A DNA stretch of 64,000 nt from an uncultured Succiniclasticum sp. (lineage in GTDB: Bacteria; Bacillota; Negativicutes; Acidaminococcales; Acidaminococcaceae), in contig UQUU01000004.1 of NCBI GenBank assembly GCA_900544275.1, positions 124,001 through 188,000 on the forward strand. Direction: 5' to 3'. Below, in pieces: positions 42,039 to 50,446 of the stretch. Position 1 is the stretch's first letter. Every line of letters begins with the position of its first letter. The notes under the pieces are model-generated. The model searched no databases. It was given only the letters and a program-made list of their open reading frames with translations, and was not told the origin of the DNA. The position numbers were made by a program, and so were the translations under genes.

Positions 42039-42471
42039 TTTGCCCCTTGACCGCAGCCAACATGGCTTCGCTGTTTTCTCTGACCTTACGGACCAGCAGA
42101 GGATTCAGCAGCCCGGCGATCATAGGAATGCCAAATTCAAAATCAACCGTGAGGGAGACCCTGACACCTTCCGCTTCATCATTCAGTTCCCATACCCCTT
42201 CCATCTTTTTTAAATCCCCGTCGGTTTGTTGATACGTTATTTTAAAATCTTCCGGATAAAAGTCATCCCTTTCCGTCCAGACGATTTTGCGTCCATCCAC
42301 ATTGGAGACCCAATGAGAAATGTCGTAATTCTTTCCCCGTTCCAACACGGTAACGCTGACCAGGCTTTCCATAAAGCGGGGGTAATCTTCCATATTTTGG
42401 ATCACCTGATAAATTGCGTTTTTATCCCCTTTTATAAGGATGTCTGATTTAACAAAAGGCATGATCATCAA
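42028..42471 (-). CDS. SRPBCC (aromatase/cyclase-like) protein
   Basis: A 147-residue START/Bet v1-type protein. IKGDKNAIYQVIQNMEDYPRFMESL is the usual N-terminal block of the polyketide-cyclase/COQ10-like subfamily, and RVSLTVDFEFGIP and LLVRKVRENSEAML follow near the end. Such proteins bind lipids or other hydrophobic ligands. The ligand here is unknown. AGAGG lies 4 nt before the first ATG, and a second ATG two codons later is an alternative. Confidence 0.8.
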   Translation of the reverse strand: MMIMPFVKSDILIKGDKNAIYQVIQNMEDYPRFMESLVSVTVLERGKNYDISHWVSNVDGRKIVWTERDDFYPEDFKITYQQTDGDLKKMEGVWELNDEAEGVRVSLTVDFEFGIPMIAGLLNPLLVRKVRENSEAMLAAVKGQIEK

Positions 42472-42494
42472 ACCTCTTTCTTCTTTACCTATAT

Positions 42495-42548
42495 ACCTGA
42501 CAGCAATATATTACCTGACAGCAATATATTACCTGACAGCAATATATT
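42495..42548. repeat. three perfect 18-bp tandem repeats
   Basis: ACCTGACAGCAATATATT occurs three times in a row without mismatch (42495, 42513, 42531), between the SRPBCC and aminotransferase genes. Confidence 0.95.
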
Positions 42549-42603
42549 GTAACTTGCGCCGGTCTGTTATGGTTTTATTTTTCCAGTAAAATATCCCTTT
42601 TTC

Positions 42604-43845
42604 CTATAAATCATTGATCACAGCCGCCACTTCCCTGACAGAAGCGCGCAGTTCTTCCAGGACATGATCCACCACAGAGGCAGGCATGATCAGAGGCGGT
42701 TCGATACGGATCACCCGCGGGTTATTCAGGGTATAGGCTACGATAATGTGGCGGTTGATCATTAAGGCCATCAGCATGCCGCCGGCCCCTTCTTTTACCA
42801 GGTCCAGCCCCAGCATCATCCCTCTGCCCCGCACCTCTGTAATAACCTGAGGGAACTCTTCGGCTATTGCTTCCAGGCCTTTTTTAAAGTAGGCCCCGGT
42901 TTCCGCGCTGCGCTGCAGCAGATTCTCTTCTTCGATCACCTGCAGGGTGGCTAAGCCGGCCGCGCAGGCCATCTGTCCGCCGCCGAAAGTAGAGGTATGC
43001 AGGAAGGGCGCTTCAATCAACCCGGCCCAGGCCTGCGGCGTACCGATCACAGAGCCCACGGGCATCACGCCGCCGCCCAGAGCTTTCGCCACCGCCATTA
43101 AATCAGGCGTAGCTCCGTCATGATTGGCGCCAAACCAGGTTCCGGTCCGCCCAATGCCCGTCTGTACTTCATCGGCTATCAGAAGCGCCCCTTTGCGATG
43201 GGCGATTTCTTCCGCCTGTTTCAGATAGCCTGCCGGGGGTACAATGATGCCGCCCTCGCCCTGAATCGGTTCCAGGATCACAGCGGCCGTCGCCTCGTCC
43301 ACCGCCTTTTCCAGGGCGGCACTGTCGCCAAAAGGCACGTGGCTGAAGCCCTCTAATAAGGGTTTGAACGGATCACGGTACAGATCCCGGCCGGTAGCCG
43401 TCAATGCCCCCAATGTTTTTCCATGGAAAGCGTTACGGGCGGCCACGATTTTCTTACGACCTGTAGCCAGACGGGCAATTTTCAGACAGCCTTCTACGGC
43501 TTCGGCGCCGCTGTTGCAGAAAAAATTATATTGTAATTCCCCCGGCGTGATGGCCGCCAGTTTTTCTGCCAGCCGCGCGGCCGGTTCGTTAAACAAGACC
43601 TTACCGCACATGGGCATCGCATGTAACTCCCGTTCCACAGCTTCCACCACTTTGGGATTTTTATGTCCCAACGCGAACATGCCGTAGCCGCCCAGGCAAT
43701 CAATAAATTCAGTACCTTCCGTATCGGTGATCGTCCAGCCTTCTGCCTGCGCTTCCACGCTGGCCAGACCCATAAACCGGAATAAACGGGTAGCGGAAGG
43801 ATTGATATATTTCTCATATAGAGCCATGACTTCTTCCGGTGTCAT
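42604..43845 (-). CDS. class III aminotransferase (putrescine/ornithine-like)
   Basis: PLP-dependent omega-aminotransferase of subgroup III, 413 residues. The PLP lysine is K254 in AVAKALGGGVMPVG, the cofactor Asp is in LLIADEVQTGIGRTG (about 225), and FFCNSGAEAVEGCLKIAR and NAFHGKTLGAL bind phosphate. Overall layout resembles putrescine aminotransferase (PatA) more than acetylornithine aminotransferase, but the substrate cannot be fixed. No arginine-biosynthesis neighbours are present. Confidence 0.88.
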   Translation of the reverse strand: MTPEEVMALYEKYINPSATRLFRFMGLASVEAQAEGWTITDTEGTEFIDCLGGYGMFALGHKNPKVVEAVERELHAMPMCGKVLFNEPAARLAEKLAAITPGELQYNFFCNSGAEAVEGCLKIARLATGRKKIVAARNAFHGKTLGALTATGRDLYRDPFKPLLEGFSHVPFGDSAALEKAVDEATAAVILEPIQGEGGIIVPPAGYLKQAEEIAHRKGALLIADEVQTGIGRTGTWFGANHDGATPDLMAVAKALGGGVMPVGSVIGTPQAWAGLIEAPFLHTSTFGGGQMACAAGLATLQVIEEENLLQRSAETGAYFKKGLEAIAEEFPQVITEVRGRGMMLGLDLVKEGAGGMLMALMINRHIIVAYTLNNPRVIRIEPPLIMPASVVDHVLEELRASVREVAAVINDL

Positions 43846-43891
43846 TTTCTCTCATCCTCCTCTTAGTACAGCACAATACAACTCAATAGAT

Positions 43892-45160
43892 TTATTGCAG
43901 CAGTTCCTGGATCGGTACAATCTGAATGCCTGTTTTTTTGATCTCATCCAAATATAAGGTCCAGGTTCTGGCAGTGACTGAACGGGCGTGACAGATAACC
44001 ACTACGCCGCCGTCCCGGTCCGCCCGTCCCATCGCTTCTTTAATGCGGGCATAGATCGCGTCCGTAGAAGCCTCGTTATCCAGAAAGAGTTCATTTATAT
44101 TGGTGGGTACGCCCATTTTTCTGGCTCTTTCATAACCTACGCTCTGTGAACTGGTATGACTGTCAATAAAGAACAGACCCTGGTCTTTTAATACTTTGAG
44201 CAGGACATCCATCGTCTGCTTGTCTCCGGTCGCCCGGGAACCCTGATGGTTGTTCACGCCGGAAACACCCGGCAGGGAAGCTAACGCTTCCTTAACCGCA
44301 GCCGTTTCCTCGCTGTCGCTCATGGCCACCATGATGGTCTTACTGCCTTCGGACATCTGCCCCCGGTCGATAGGTTCCATAGGCAAATGGAGCATGGCCG
44401 TTCGTCCCTGGGCCTTAATCATGCGCAAGGCCTCGCTGCTGCCTGCTTTGTAGGGAATAATCGCATAACTGAAAGGCAATCTGGTAGCCAGCAATTCTTT
44501 CAAGGCCCCATTATCATAACCGCAGTCGTCAATCACCACGGAAAGCTTGCCGTGGTGTTTGGCGCTCCCGGAAATCTCTTTTTGTTTTTTCTCCGGTTTG
44601 GGAATATCTTTATCTTTATTGGTCAGGTTTCCATGGTGGAAAAAATACACCGAATCCGTCACAAACGTCCGGGTGGAATCTTTCCCCGATTTTACCGCAA
44701 TGCCTATATCCAATCGATAGGCGTCCATTTTATTCCAGGTCGCTTCCCCTTCGTTGATCACCTGCAAATCTGTGTCGCAAAGGCGCTCTGCGACCCATTT
44801 TGCCGCCCCTGCCAAATCCGTAGAAGCAGGTACCCCTACCGCCGCTTCCCGCTGGTTCCAGGTAACTTCCCCGCCGGTCGCCGGCAACTTTTCGGAACGG
44901 TCTTTGCGGTCTATATCGCGCAGCTGCCAATGCTCCGTTTTTTGCAGTAAAATATCATCAATGGTTTTATGAGCGGTTTTAGACCGGTCTGTCAGGTCAA
45001 ATAATTTGACGCTTTCATCAGACAAGTCTTCCGGTTTATTTTTGTCGAACGCATAAAATAAGCCTGCCGCTGCCGCAAGAAATACAAGCAGTCCGATAAA
45101 CAGGGCAAAAAATCCAATGCCGCCCTGCCTCTTCTTTTTGGAAGTACCTTTTTTTGTCAT
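43892..45160 (-). CDS. divergent polysaccharide deacetylase (YibQ/DUF610)
   Basis: Membrane-anchored protein: a Lys/Arg N-terminus, one transmembrane segment (about 17-37, FFALFIGLLVFLAAAAGLFYA), a 170-residue linker domain and a C-terminal divergent polysaccharide deacetylase fold. The motifs VVIDDCGYD, TAMLHLPMEP, GVNNHQGSRAT and FFIDSHTSSQS are typical of this YibQ-like family. Likely acts outside the membrane on envelope polysaccharide, though activity is unproven in the family. Followed by the aminotransferase, preceded by xerD. Confidence 0.87.
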   Translation of the reverse strand: MTKKGTSKKKRQGGIGFFALFIGLLVFLAAAAGLFYAFDKNKPEDLSDESVKLFDLTDRSKTAHKTIDDILLQKTEHWQLRDIDRKDRSEKLPATGGEVTWNQREAAVGVPASTDLAGAAKWVAERLCDTDLQVINEGEATWNKMDAYRLDIGIAVKSGKDSTRTFVTDSVYFFHHGNLTNKDKDIPKPEKKQKEISGSAKHHGKLSVVIDDCGYDNGALKELLATRLPFSYAIIPYKAGSSEALRMIKAQGRTAMLHLPMEPIDRGQMSEGSKTIMVAMSDSEETAAVKEALASLPGVSGVNNHQGSRATGDKQTMDVLLKVLKDQGLFFIDSHTSSQSVGYERARKMGVPTNINELFLDNEASTDAIYARIKEAMGRADRDGGVVVICHARSVTARTWTLYLDEIKKTGIQIVPIQELLQ

Positions 45161-45238
45161 GCCTGCTCTCCTTCCATCCTGTTTTCCAACAATCCAGTAA
45201 GCCCCTCTGTTCCAACCTCAGGTAATCCTTGCCTTCTG

Positions 45239-46126
45239 CTATTTCCGCGGATGGGCTTTTTCATATACCGCCCGCAGACGCTTATTGGTCAGATGGGTGT
45301 AAATCTGCGTCGTCGATATATCCGCATGCCCCAACATTTCCTGTACGCTGCGCAGGTCCGCCCCGTTATCCAGCAAATGAGTCGCAAAAGAATGCCGCAG
45401 CATATGGGGAGACAGTTTTTTGCGGATCCCTGCCAGAGAACCATACCGGCGAATGATCTCCCACACTCTCTGCCGGGTGAGTCCGTGCCCTCCTAAGGCT
45501 AAAAACAAAATCCCCGGATCCGTCTGACCTTCCGTTAAAAAATTATTTCTCGCCTCTTCAAGGTAGCGCTGCAAGTACTCCACCGCCACGCTCCCCAAAG
45601 GCACGATCCGTTCTTTGGAACCCTTGCCGAACGCGATGACATACCGCAGGGCTAAGTTCACCCCCGCAATCTTTACCGTCACGGCCTCGGAGACCCGCAT
45701 CCCGGTAGCATAAAGCATTTCCAGCAGCGCCCGGTCCCGTAAACCTTCCGCAGTAGAAAGGTCCGGCGCTTCCAATAAAGCTTTGACTTCCTGTTCGGTC
45801 AGCACTTTAGGCAGATGGACGCCCTTTGTGCCTGCTTCCACCGCCTCGGAAGGATCCGTTTCCAGGTAGTTTTCCGTAACCAGAAAACGATAAAACGCTT
45901 TAATCGCGGCCAGCTTGCGGGCAATGGTCGCAGCAGCCCGGCCCTGTAATTTCAGCCGGGTAATGTAGCTGATGATCTGCGCCCGCTGCACCGCGCACAA
46001 CTGTGCCGGCTCAATGGCCAGCGCCCGGCAGAAGATCCGCAGGTCGCGCTCATAAGACAGCTGCGTATTGGAAGAAAGGCCCAGCTCTATTTGCAGATAT
46101 TCTTTGAATAAAGCAAGATAGTCCAT
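45239..46126 (-). CDS. xerD: tyrosine recombinase XerD
   Basis: Site-specific recombinase resolving chromosome dimers at dif. The N-terminal SAM-like core-binding domain spans about 1-90. The catalytic residues R144 (GMRVSE), K168 or K171 (FGKGSKER), H241-xx-R244, H267 (LGHADI) and nucleophile Y276 (QIYTHL) are all present. 295 residues, with no prophage or integron context, supporting the housekeeping role. Confidence 0.92.
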   Translation of the reverse strand: MDYLALFKEYLQIELGLSSNTQLSYERDLRIFCRALAIEPAQLCAVQRAQIISYITRLKLQGRAAATIARKLAAIKAFYRFLVTENYLETDPSEAVEAGTKGVHLPKVLTEQEVKALLEAPDLSTAEGLRDRALLEMLYATGMRVSEAVTVKIAGVNLALRYVIAFGKGSKERIVPLGSVAVEYLQRYLEEARNNFLTEGQTDPGILFLALGGHGLTRQRVWEIIRRYGSLAGIRKKLSPHMLRHSFATHLLDNGADLRSVQEMLGHADISTTQIYTHLTNKRLRAVYEKAHPRK

Positions 46127-46142
46127 GTTTTCCTCCGCCCCT

Positions 46143-46172
46143 TAAAAAGAAAAACAACGCCGAAGCGCCGTT
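46143..46172 (-). terminator. terminator after hfq
   Basis: Minus strand: AACGGCGC, TTCG tetraloop, GCGTTGTT (two G-U pairs), then TTTCTTTTT; 20 nt after the hfq stop. Confidence 0.8.
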
Positions 46173-46190
46173 TTTCAGAAGATTTTTTCC

Positions 46191-46454
46191 TTACTCTTTT
46201 TTCTCCGTTTTTTCCGGCTGCATGATCGTAATATTGGAAACCGGGGAAATCGTAGAAATTGCATGTTTATATACCAACTGCTGTTTGCCCTCGTTTTCAA
46301 TGATCACGGTAAAATTATCAAAACCGCGAACCAGCCCGCGAATCTGGAAACCGTTTACCAGATAGATGACAACAGCCAGATTTTCCTTGCGCACATGGTT
46401 CAAAAAACTGTCCTGCAAATTCATCGTTGTCTTACTTGAAGTCGTATTATTCAT
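46191..46454 (-). CDS. hfq: RNA chaperone Hfq
   Basis: Sm-like hexameric RNA-binding protein. Sm1 is in QDSFLNHVRKENLAVVIYLVNG, and Sm2 around GLVRGFDNFTVIIE and QLVYKHAIST, with the KH-type YKHAIS motif intact. 87 residues. The N-terminal MNNTTSSKTT is an extra ten residues before the usual start. AAGGAG lies 9 nt before the first ATG, favouring it over the internal ATG. Its place after miaA is the classical arrangement. Confidence 0.96.
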   Translation of the reverse strand: MNNTTSSKTTMNLQDSFLNHVRKENLAVVIYLVNGFQIRGLVRGFDNFTVIIENEGKQQLVYKHAISTISPVSNITIMQPEKTEKKE

Positions 46455-46533
46455 AGATCTTTACTCCTTAACTGGAACTGACTCTTATCCTCATTACAAT
46501 GCAACATAAAACACAATATATAGTATAGTAATT

Positions 46534-47466
46534 CTACAACTTTTTGCTGTTTTCCACAAGGCGGGAAGCCATGTCTGCCACAATTTTTTCATAATTCAAG
46601 GACCGGTCGAGCAGGAACCAATGCACATAGGGCATCTGTTTATACCAGGTGATCTGCCGTTTGGCAAAATGACGGGTTCCCTTTTTTATGTGATCAATGG
46701 CGGCGGATAAATCGTAATCGCCTGCCAGATACTCCGCCATTTGCCTGTAACCGAGACTTTTCATGGACAGGGCATCGGCCGGCACCCCGCTCGCCAAAAG
46801 ACGGCGCACTTCCTGCTCCAATCCCTGCTGTACCATCTGATCGACCCGCCGGTTGATCCGTTCATATAAAAAAGACCGTTCCATCGACAACCCGAATACC
46901 GTCGCGTCATAGGCCAGTTCCGTTTCTTTTTCCCGGGAGACCGTTTCACCGGCCAAGGCCGTTTCCAACGCCCGCACCACCCGCCGCACATCATTGGGGT
47001 GCAGACGCTGTGCCGCGGCCGGGTCCAAAGCCTGCAAACGGGCATGCAGCGCCGCGGCGCCGTTGTCTTTGGCAAACTGTTCCAACTCCCGCCGCAAAGC
47101 CTGATTTTCCGGCACCGAACTGAACTGGTAATCTTCCAGCAAAGCCCGCAAATACAAGCCGGTCCCCCCCACTAAGATGGGAAGGCGTCCCCGGGCATTC
47201 ACAACCTTTATGGCCGCTGCCGCCCGCTCTGTAAAATCTACCACACTGAACAGGGCATCCGGCGGCAGGATATCCACCAGATGATGGGGTACCAAAGCCA
47301 ATTCCGACGCAGAAGGTTTGGCCGTTCCGATATTCATCTGCCGATACACCAGCATACTGTCCCCGGAGATGATTTCCCCGTCCAGTTCTTGCGCCAGACG
47401 GATGCCACAGCGGCTTTTACCCGTAGCAGTAGGGCCTAAAATCACGACAAGTTTTTCTTTTTGCAA
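46534..47466 (-). CDS. miaA: tRNA dimethylallyltransferase
   Basis: Adds the isopentenyl group to A37 of tRNAs reading U-starting codons. P-loop GPTATGKS at 11-18, catalytic DSMLVYRQMNIGTAKP, GGTGLYLRALL and QITWYKQ complete the family pattern. 310 residues. It overlaps the upstream methyltransferase by 25 nt. Together with miaB in the same region it would give ms2i6A. Confidence 0.96.
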   Translation of the reverse strand: MQKEKLVVILGPTATGKSRCGIRLAQELDGEIISGDSMLVYRQMNIGTAKPSASELALVPHHLVDILPPDALFSVVDFTERAAAAIKVVNARGRLPILVGGTGLYLRALLEDYQFSSVPENQALRRELEQFAKDNGAAALHARLQALDPAAAQRLHPNDVRRVVRALETALAGETVSREKETELAYDATVFGLSMERSFLYERINRRVDQMVQQGLEQEVRRLLASGVPADALSMKSLGYRQMAEYLAGDYDLSAAIDHIKKGTRHFAKRQITWYKQMPYVHWFLLDRSLNYEKIVADMASRLVENSKKL

Positions 47467-48260
47467 AACGTATTCCTTTCCAAAATGCCAAAATGTACCG
47501 CACTGTACCGTGTGCCGACAAAATCCGTACAGTCATATTCTTTTAAAATTTCTTCCGACCGTTCCTTAATCACGACTCGAGGCGCTACACGCAGGGCTTC
47601 TCTTACCGTTTCCGTCGAGAGCCTTTTTTCATACGCTAAAGGCCGCAGCGGCGCCATGGCCGAAGATTTTTTCACCGGTATGCGGAACATAGGGTCAAAA
47701 TACACCACATCGAAACTGTCGTCCGGTTGCTCTTTCAGATAGCGGCCGGCTTCCGCCTGCACCACCCGGATACGGCGCAGATCTTTCGTTAATGCCGGAA
47801 ATTTTCCCGGATAACTCCGGATTCCCCGAGAGGTAAGAAAATAGAGGAGCGGCGACGCTTCCAGTCCTACCACCAAGCCTGTTTCCCCCACCGCATGGGA
47901 AGCTAACAGGGCATCTGCCGCTAATCCCAGCGTGCAATCCAGAACCCGTTGCCCCGGAACGATCGCAAGGGCTTTCAGAAAATTATCCGCTTCCCCCCGC
48001 TGCACCACTCTTTGCCACCGTACCGTTCCCATACCCGGATGATAAAAAAACATACCTTCCGCTGTATAGACCCGAGGCCCCTGGCGGCTGGCGATCAACA
48101 ACGCCTCGATATTATGTTCCCGCAGCATATCGTCCAAAGACCCTTTTTCGTAACGCGGCAAATACGGTACCTGCAAATCCCGGGCCCAAAGACGGGCCTG
48201 TTCCGGCAAGTCGCCGCCGCCTTCCTTACTGAAGGTCACTGCAAACTTCGTAGCAATCAT
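47442..48260 (-). CDS. class I SAM-dependent methyltransferase (RsmJ-like)
   Basis: A 272-residue methyltransferase. Motif I is VLDCTLGLAADALLAS (about 104-119), followed by VVGLEASPLLYFL and the catalytic-loop-like DVVYFDPMFRIPVK, resembling the YhiQ/RsmJ rRNA methyltransferase family. Substrate is unproven. Overlaps miaA, so both are probably translated from one mRNA. Confidence 0.8.
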   Translation of the reverse strand: MIATKFAVTFSKEGGGDLPEQARLWARDLQVPYLPRYEKGSLDDMLREHNIEALLIASRQGPRVYTAEGMFFYHPGMGTVRWQRVVQRGEADNFLKALAIVPGQRVLDCTLGLAADALLASHAVGETGLVVGLEASPLLYFLTSRGIRSYPGKFPALTKDLRRIRVVQAEAGRYLKEQPDDSFDVVYFDPMFRIPVKKSSAMAPLRPLAYEKRLSTETVREALRVAPRVVIKERSEEILKEYDCTDFVGTRYSAVHFGILERNTFCKKKNLS

Positions 48261-48307
48261 TTTTCCGCCAATCCGTCTCCCTTATTCCCATCTGTTGCAC
48301 TGCCCGA

Positions 48308-48335
48308 TAAAAACCCTGCGCGAGGAATCACAGGG
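48308..48335 (-). terminator. terminator after mutL
   Basis: Minus strand: CCCTGTG, 8-nt loop, CGCAGGG, then TTTTTATC; about 65 nt after the mutL stop. Confidence 0.72.
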
Positions 48336-48397
48336 CATAAGGTTTTACCTATTGCGAATGAAATTTTGTCGTTAATTTACATCTGCTACGCAAGAGG

Positions 48398-50446
48398 CTA
48401 CCGGTCGTAAGGCTTTTCATCCTTTTTCGGCAAATCGAACCCGGTACGTTTAAACATTTTATAGAGCTCCTCACTGGTCACCGCGATCATACAGGGACGT
48501 CCGTGAGGACAGGTAAAGGGATGGGTCGTGTTGCACAGCTCCACGATCAGCTGCCGCATCTGCCGCATATTTAAGATCTCTCCCGCTTTAATGGCGGCGC
48601 GGCAGGCCGTCATATGCAGCACATCCTGCCGCAGTTCGCTGGCCTGAGGTTTACGATGTTCCTGCAGGTAAGCGGCGATTTCCCGAATATAGTCTTCCGC
48701 GTCTTCGCTGCGAATATCGCTGGGCAGACTGCCTACCCGCACCGAATTTTCGCCGGCGGCGGAAAGATCCACCCCCAGCTGATAAAAAGTTTCCCGATTG
48801 TGTTCCAGAAGATCCACTTCTTCCGGAGCCAGGGTTACATACAACGGCAGTAAAAGCTGCTGGGCCGGGATCTCATTATGATTCAGCACCAGCTTGTCGT
48901 ATAAGATCCGCTCGTGAGCGGCATGCTGATCGATGAGATACAGCGTATCCTCGGTCTGGGCAATAATAAAAGTTTTGTCGACCTGCCCAATGGGCCAGAT
49001 CGTGTTTAAGGTAGCGTCGTCGCCGGACAACTGCACAGATACGGAATGCTCCGATTCAAAGGATGCCTGCTCCTGCAAAAGCTGCCTTGTCTCACTCAAA
49101 CTGTAGACCGGTTCTTTCGGCGCTTCTTCCCCATAGACCGTACCGGGCGTTTTCCAGATCGCCCCCGTGTCACGGCGAGGAAACTCATCACGGCCGGTGA
49201 AAGAAGAGGGGGAAAGATCCTGATTTAAATGCCCCTGACGGCCGACTTCCGCCCTGCCCCCAAACATGTCCTGCTGAGCAGCAGTTTCCCCACCTTCCGC
49301 TGTCGAAAAACCGATTGCCTCGGCCGCTCTTTGACCGGGCAGAGCAGCTCCGGTTGACGTGTCGTAACCCGCTTCCGCCCTTTGCAGGATTGCCTGCAGC
49401 TCCTGTTGATTGCGTTCTGTCGCCGGATCCTGCTTTTCCGCCTGCAGCGGTTTTGTCAACGCTTCCGCCAGCGCCCGATACACCGCTTTATAGACAGCAC
49501 TTTCATCGCTGAATTTTACTTCGCTTTTCTGGGGATGGACGTTGACATCGATCATCCCCGGATCAATCTGAATATCCAATACGGCAAAGGCAAAGCCCCG
49601 TTTGGGGATCTGGGACTGATAGGCATGCTCGATGGCTTTGCTGATCATCAGATTGCCGATACTGCGCCCGTTGACCAGAATGGTCTGCCAGCCCCGATTG
49701 CCCTTCAGCAGCGTCGGTTTCCCGATAAATCCTTTTACCGACACATTCGCAAAAACACCGTCAAGCCGAACGGGCAACAATTCCCCGGAGACCTGTTTCC
49801 CGTAAAGGGCGGTAATGGTATCTTTCAAATCCCCCAGTCCGGGGGTAACTAATACTTCTTTATCATTCTGAGTCAGCTTAAACCGCACATCCGGACGAGC
49901 CAGGGCGATCTTGGTCAGCATATCGGTAATATAACGGCCTTCCGTCGCCACCGTTTTCAAAAACTTCCGCCGGGCCGGCACATTATAAAACAAATCTTTT
50001 ACAATGATCGTCGTCCCCAAAGGAGCCCCTGTCTGGATACATTCTTCTTCCTGACCGCCGCTGACTTTAAGAGAGGTACCCAACTCACTGCCTTCCGTCC
50101 GCGTCAGCATCTCAAAATGGGAAACGGAAGCGATACTGGGCAGCGCTTCGCCCCGAAACCCCAGCGTATGCAGGCAATGCAGGTCCTCTGCTGCCCGTAT
50201 CTTACTGGTCGCATGACGTTTCAGAGCCATACGGGCATTCGCCTCACTCATGCCGCTGCCATTATCCGCTACGCGGATATATTCCGTACCCCCTTCAAAA
50301 ATCACGACTTCTATGCTGTCTGCCCCTGCATCCAGGGCATTTTCTACCAATTCTTTGACCACGGAAGCCGGTTTTTCCACCACTTCTCCCGCCGCGATCT
50401 GATTCGAGGTCGTAGTATCCAGTAAACGAACATCCTGTGCCGTCAT
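48398..50446 (-). CDS. mutL: DNA mismatch repair protein MutL
   Basis: Mismatch-repair mediator with an N-terminal GHKL ATPase (ELVENALDAGAD, DNGSGM, GFRGEAL) and a C-terminal dimerisation/endonuclease domain. The endonuclease motif reads DQHAAHERILYD, in which the last position is Asp rather than the usual Glu of DQHAx2Ex4E. ACRAAIKAGE and CPHGRP complete the metal site. 682 residues. Start overlaps the mutS stop by 4 nt. Confidence 0.96.
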   Translation of the reverse strand: MTAQDVRLLDTTTSNQIAAGEVVEKPASVVKELVENALDAGADSIEVVIFEGGTEYIRVADNGSGMSEANARMALKRHATSKIRAAEDLHCLHTLGFRGEALPSIASVSHFEMLTRTEGSELGTSLKVSGGQEEECIQTGAPLGTTIIVKDLFYNVPARRKFLKTVATEGRYITDMLTKIALARPDVRFKLTQNDKEVLVTPGLGDLKDTITALYGKQVSGELLPVRLDGVFANVSVKGFIGKPTLLKGNRGWQTILVNGRSIGNLMISKAIEHAYQSQIPKRGFAFAVLDIQIDPGMIDVNVHPQKSEVKFSDESAVYKAVYRALAEALTKPLQAEKQDPATERNQQELQAILQRAEAGYDTSTGAALPGQRAAEAIGFSTAEGGETAAQQDMFGGRAEVGRQGHLNQDLSPSSFTGRDEFPRRDTGAIWKTPGTVYGEEAPKEPVYSLSETRQLLQEQASFESEHSVSVQLSGDDATLNTIWPIGQVDKTFIIAQTEDTLYLIDQHAAHERILYDKLVLNHNEIPAQQLLLPLYVTLAPEEVDLLEHNRETFYQLGVDLSAAGENSVRVGSLPSDIRSEDAEDYIREIAAYLQEHRKPQASELRQDVLHMTACRAAIKAGEILNMRQMRQLIVELCNTTHPFTCPHGRPCMIAVTSEELYKMFKRTGFDLPKKDEKPYDR

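Noticed and set aside
45239..46126. Integrase of a mobile element
   Set aside because: Length, motifs and housekeeping neighbours indicate XerD; no attachment sites or element genes are seen.
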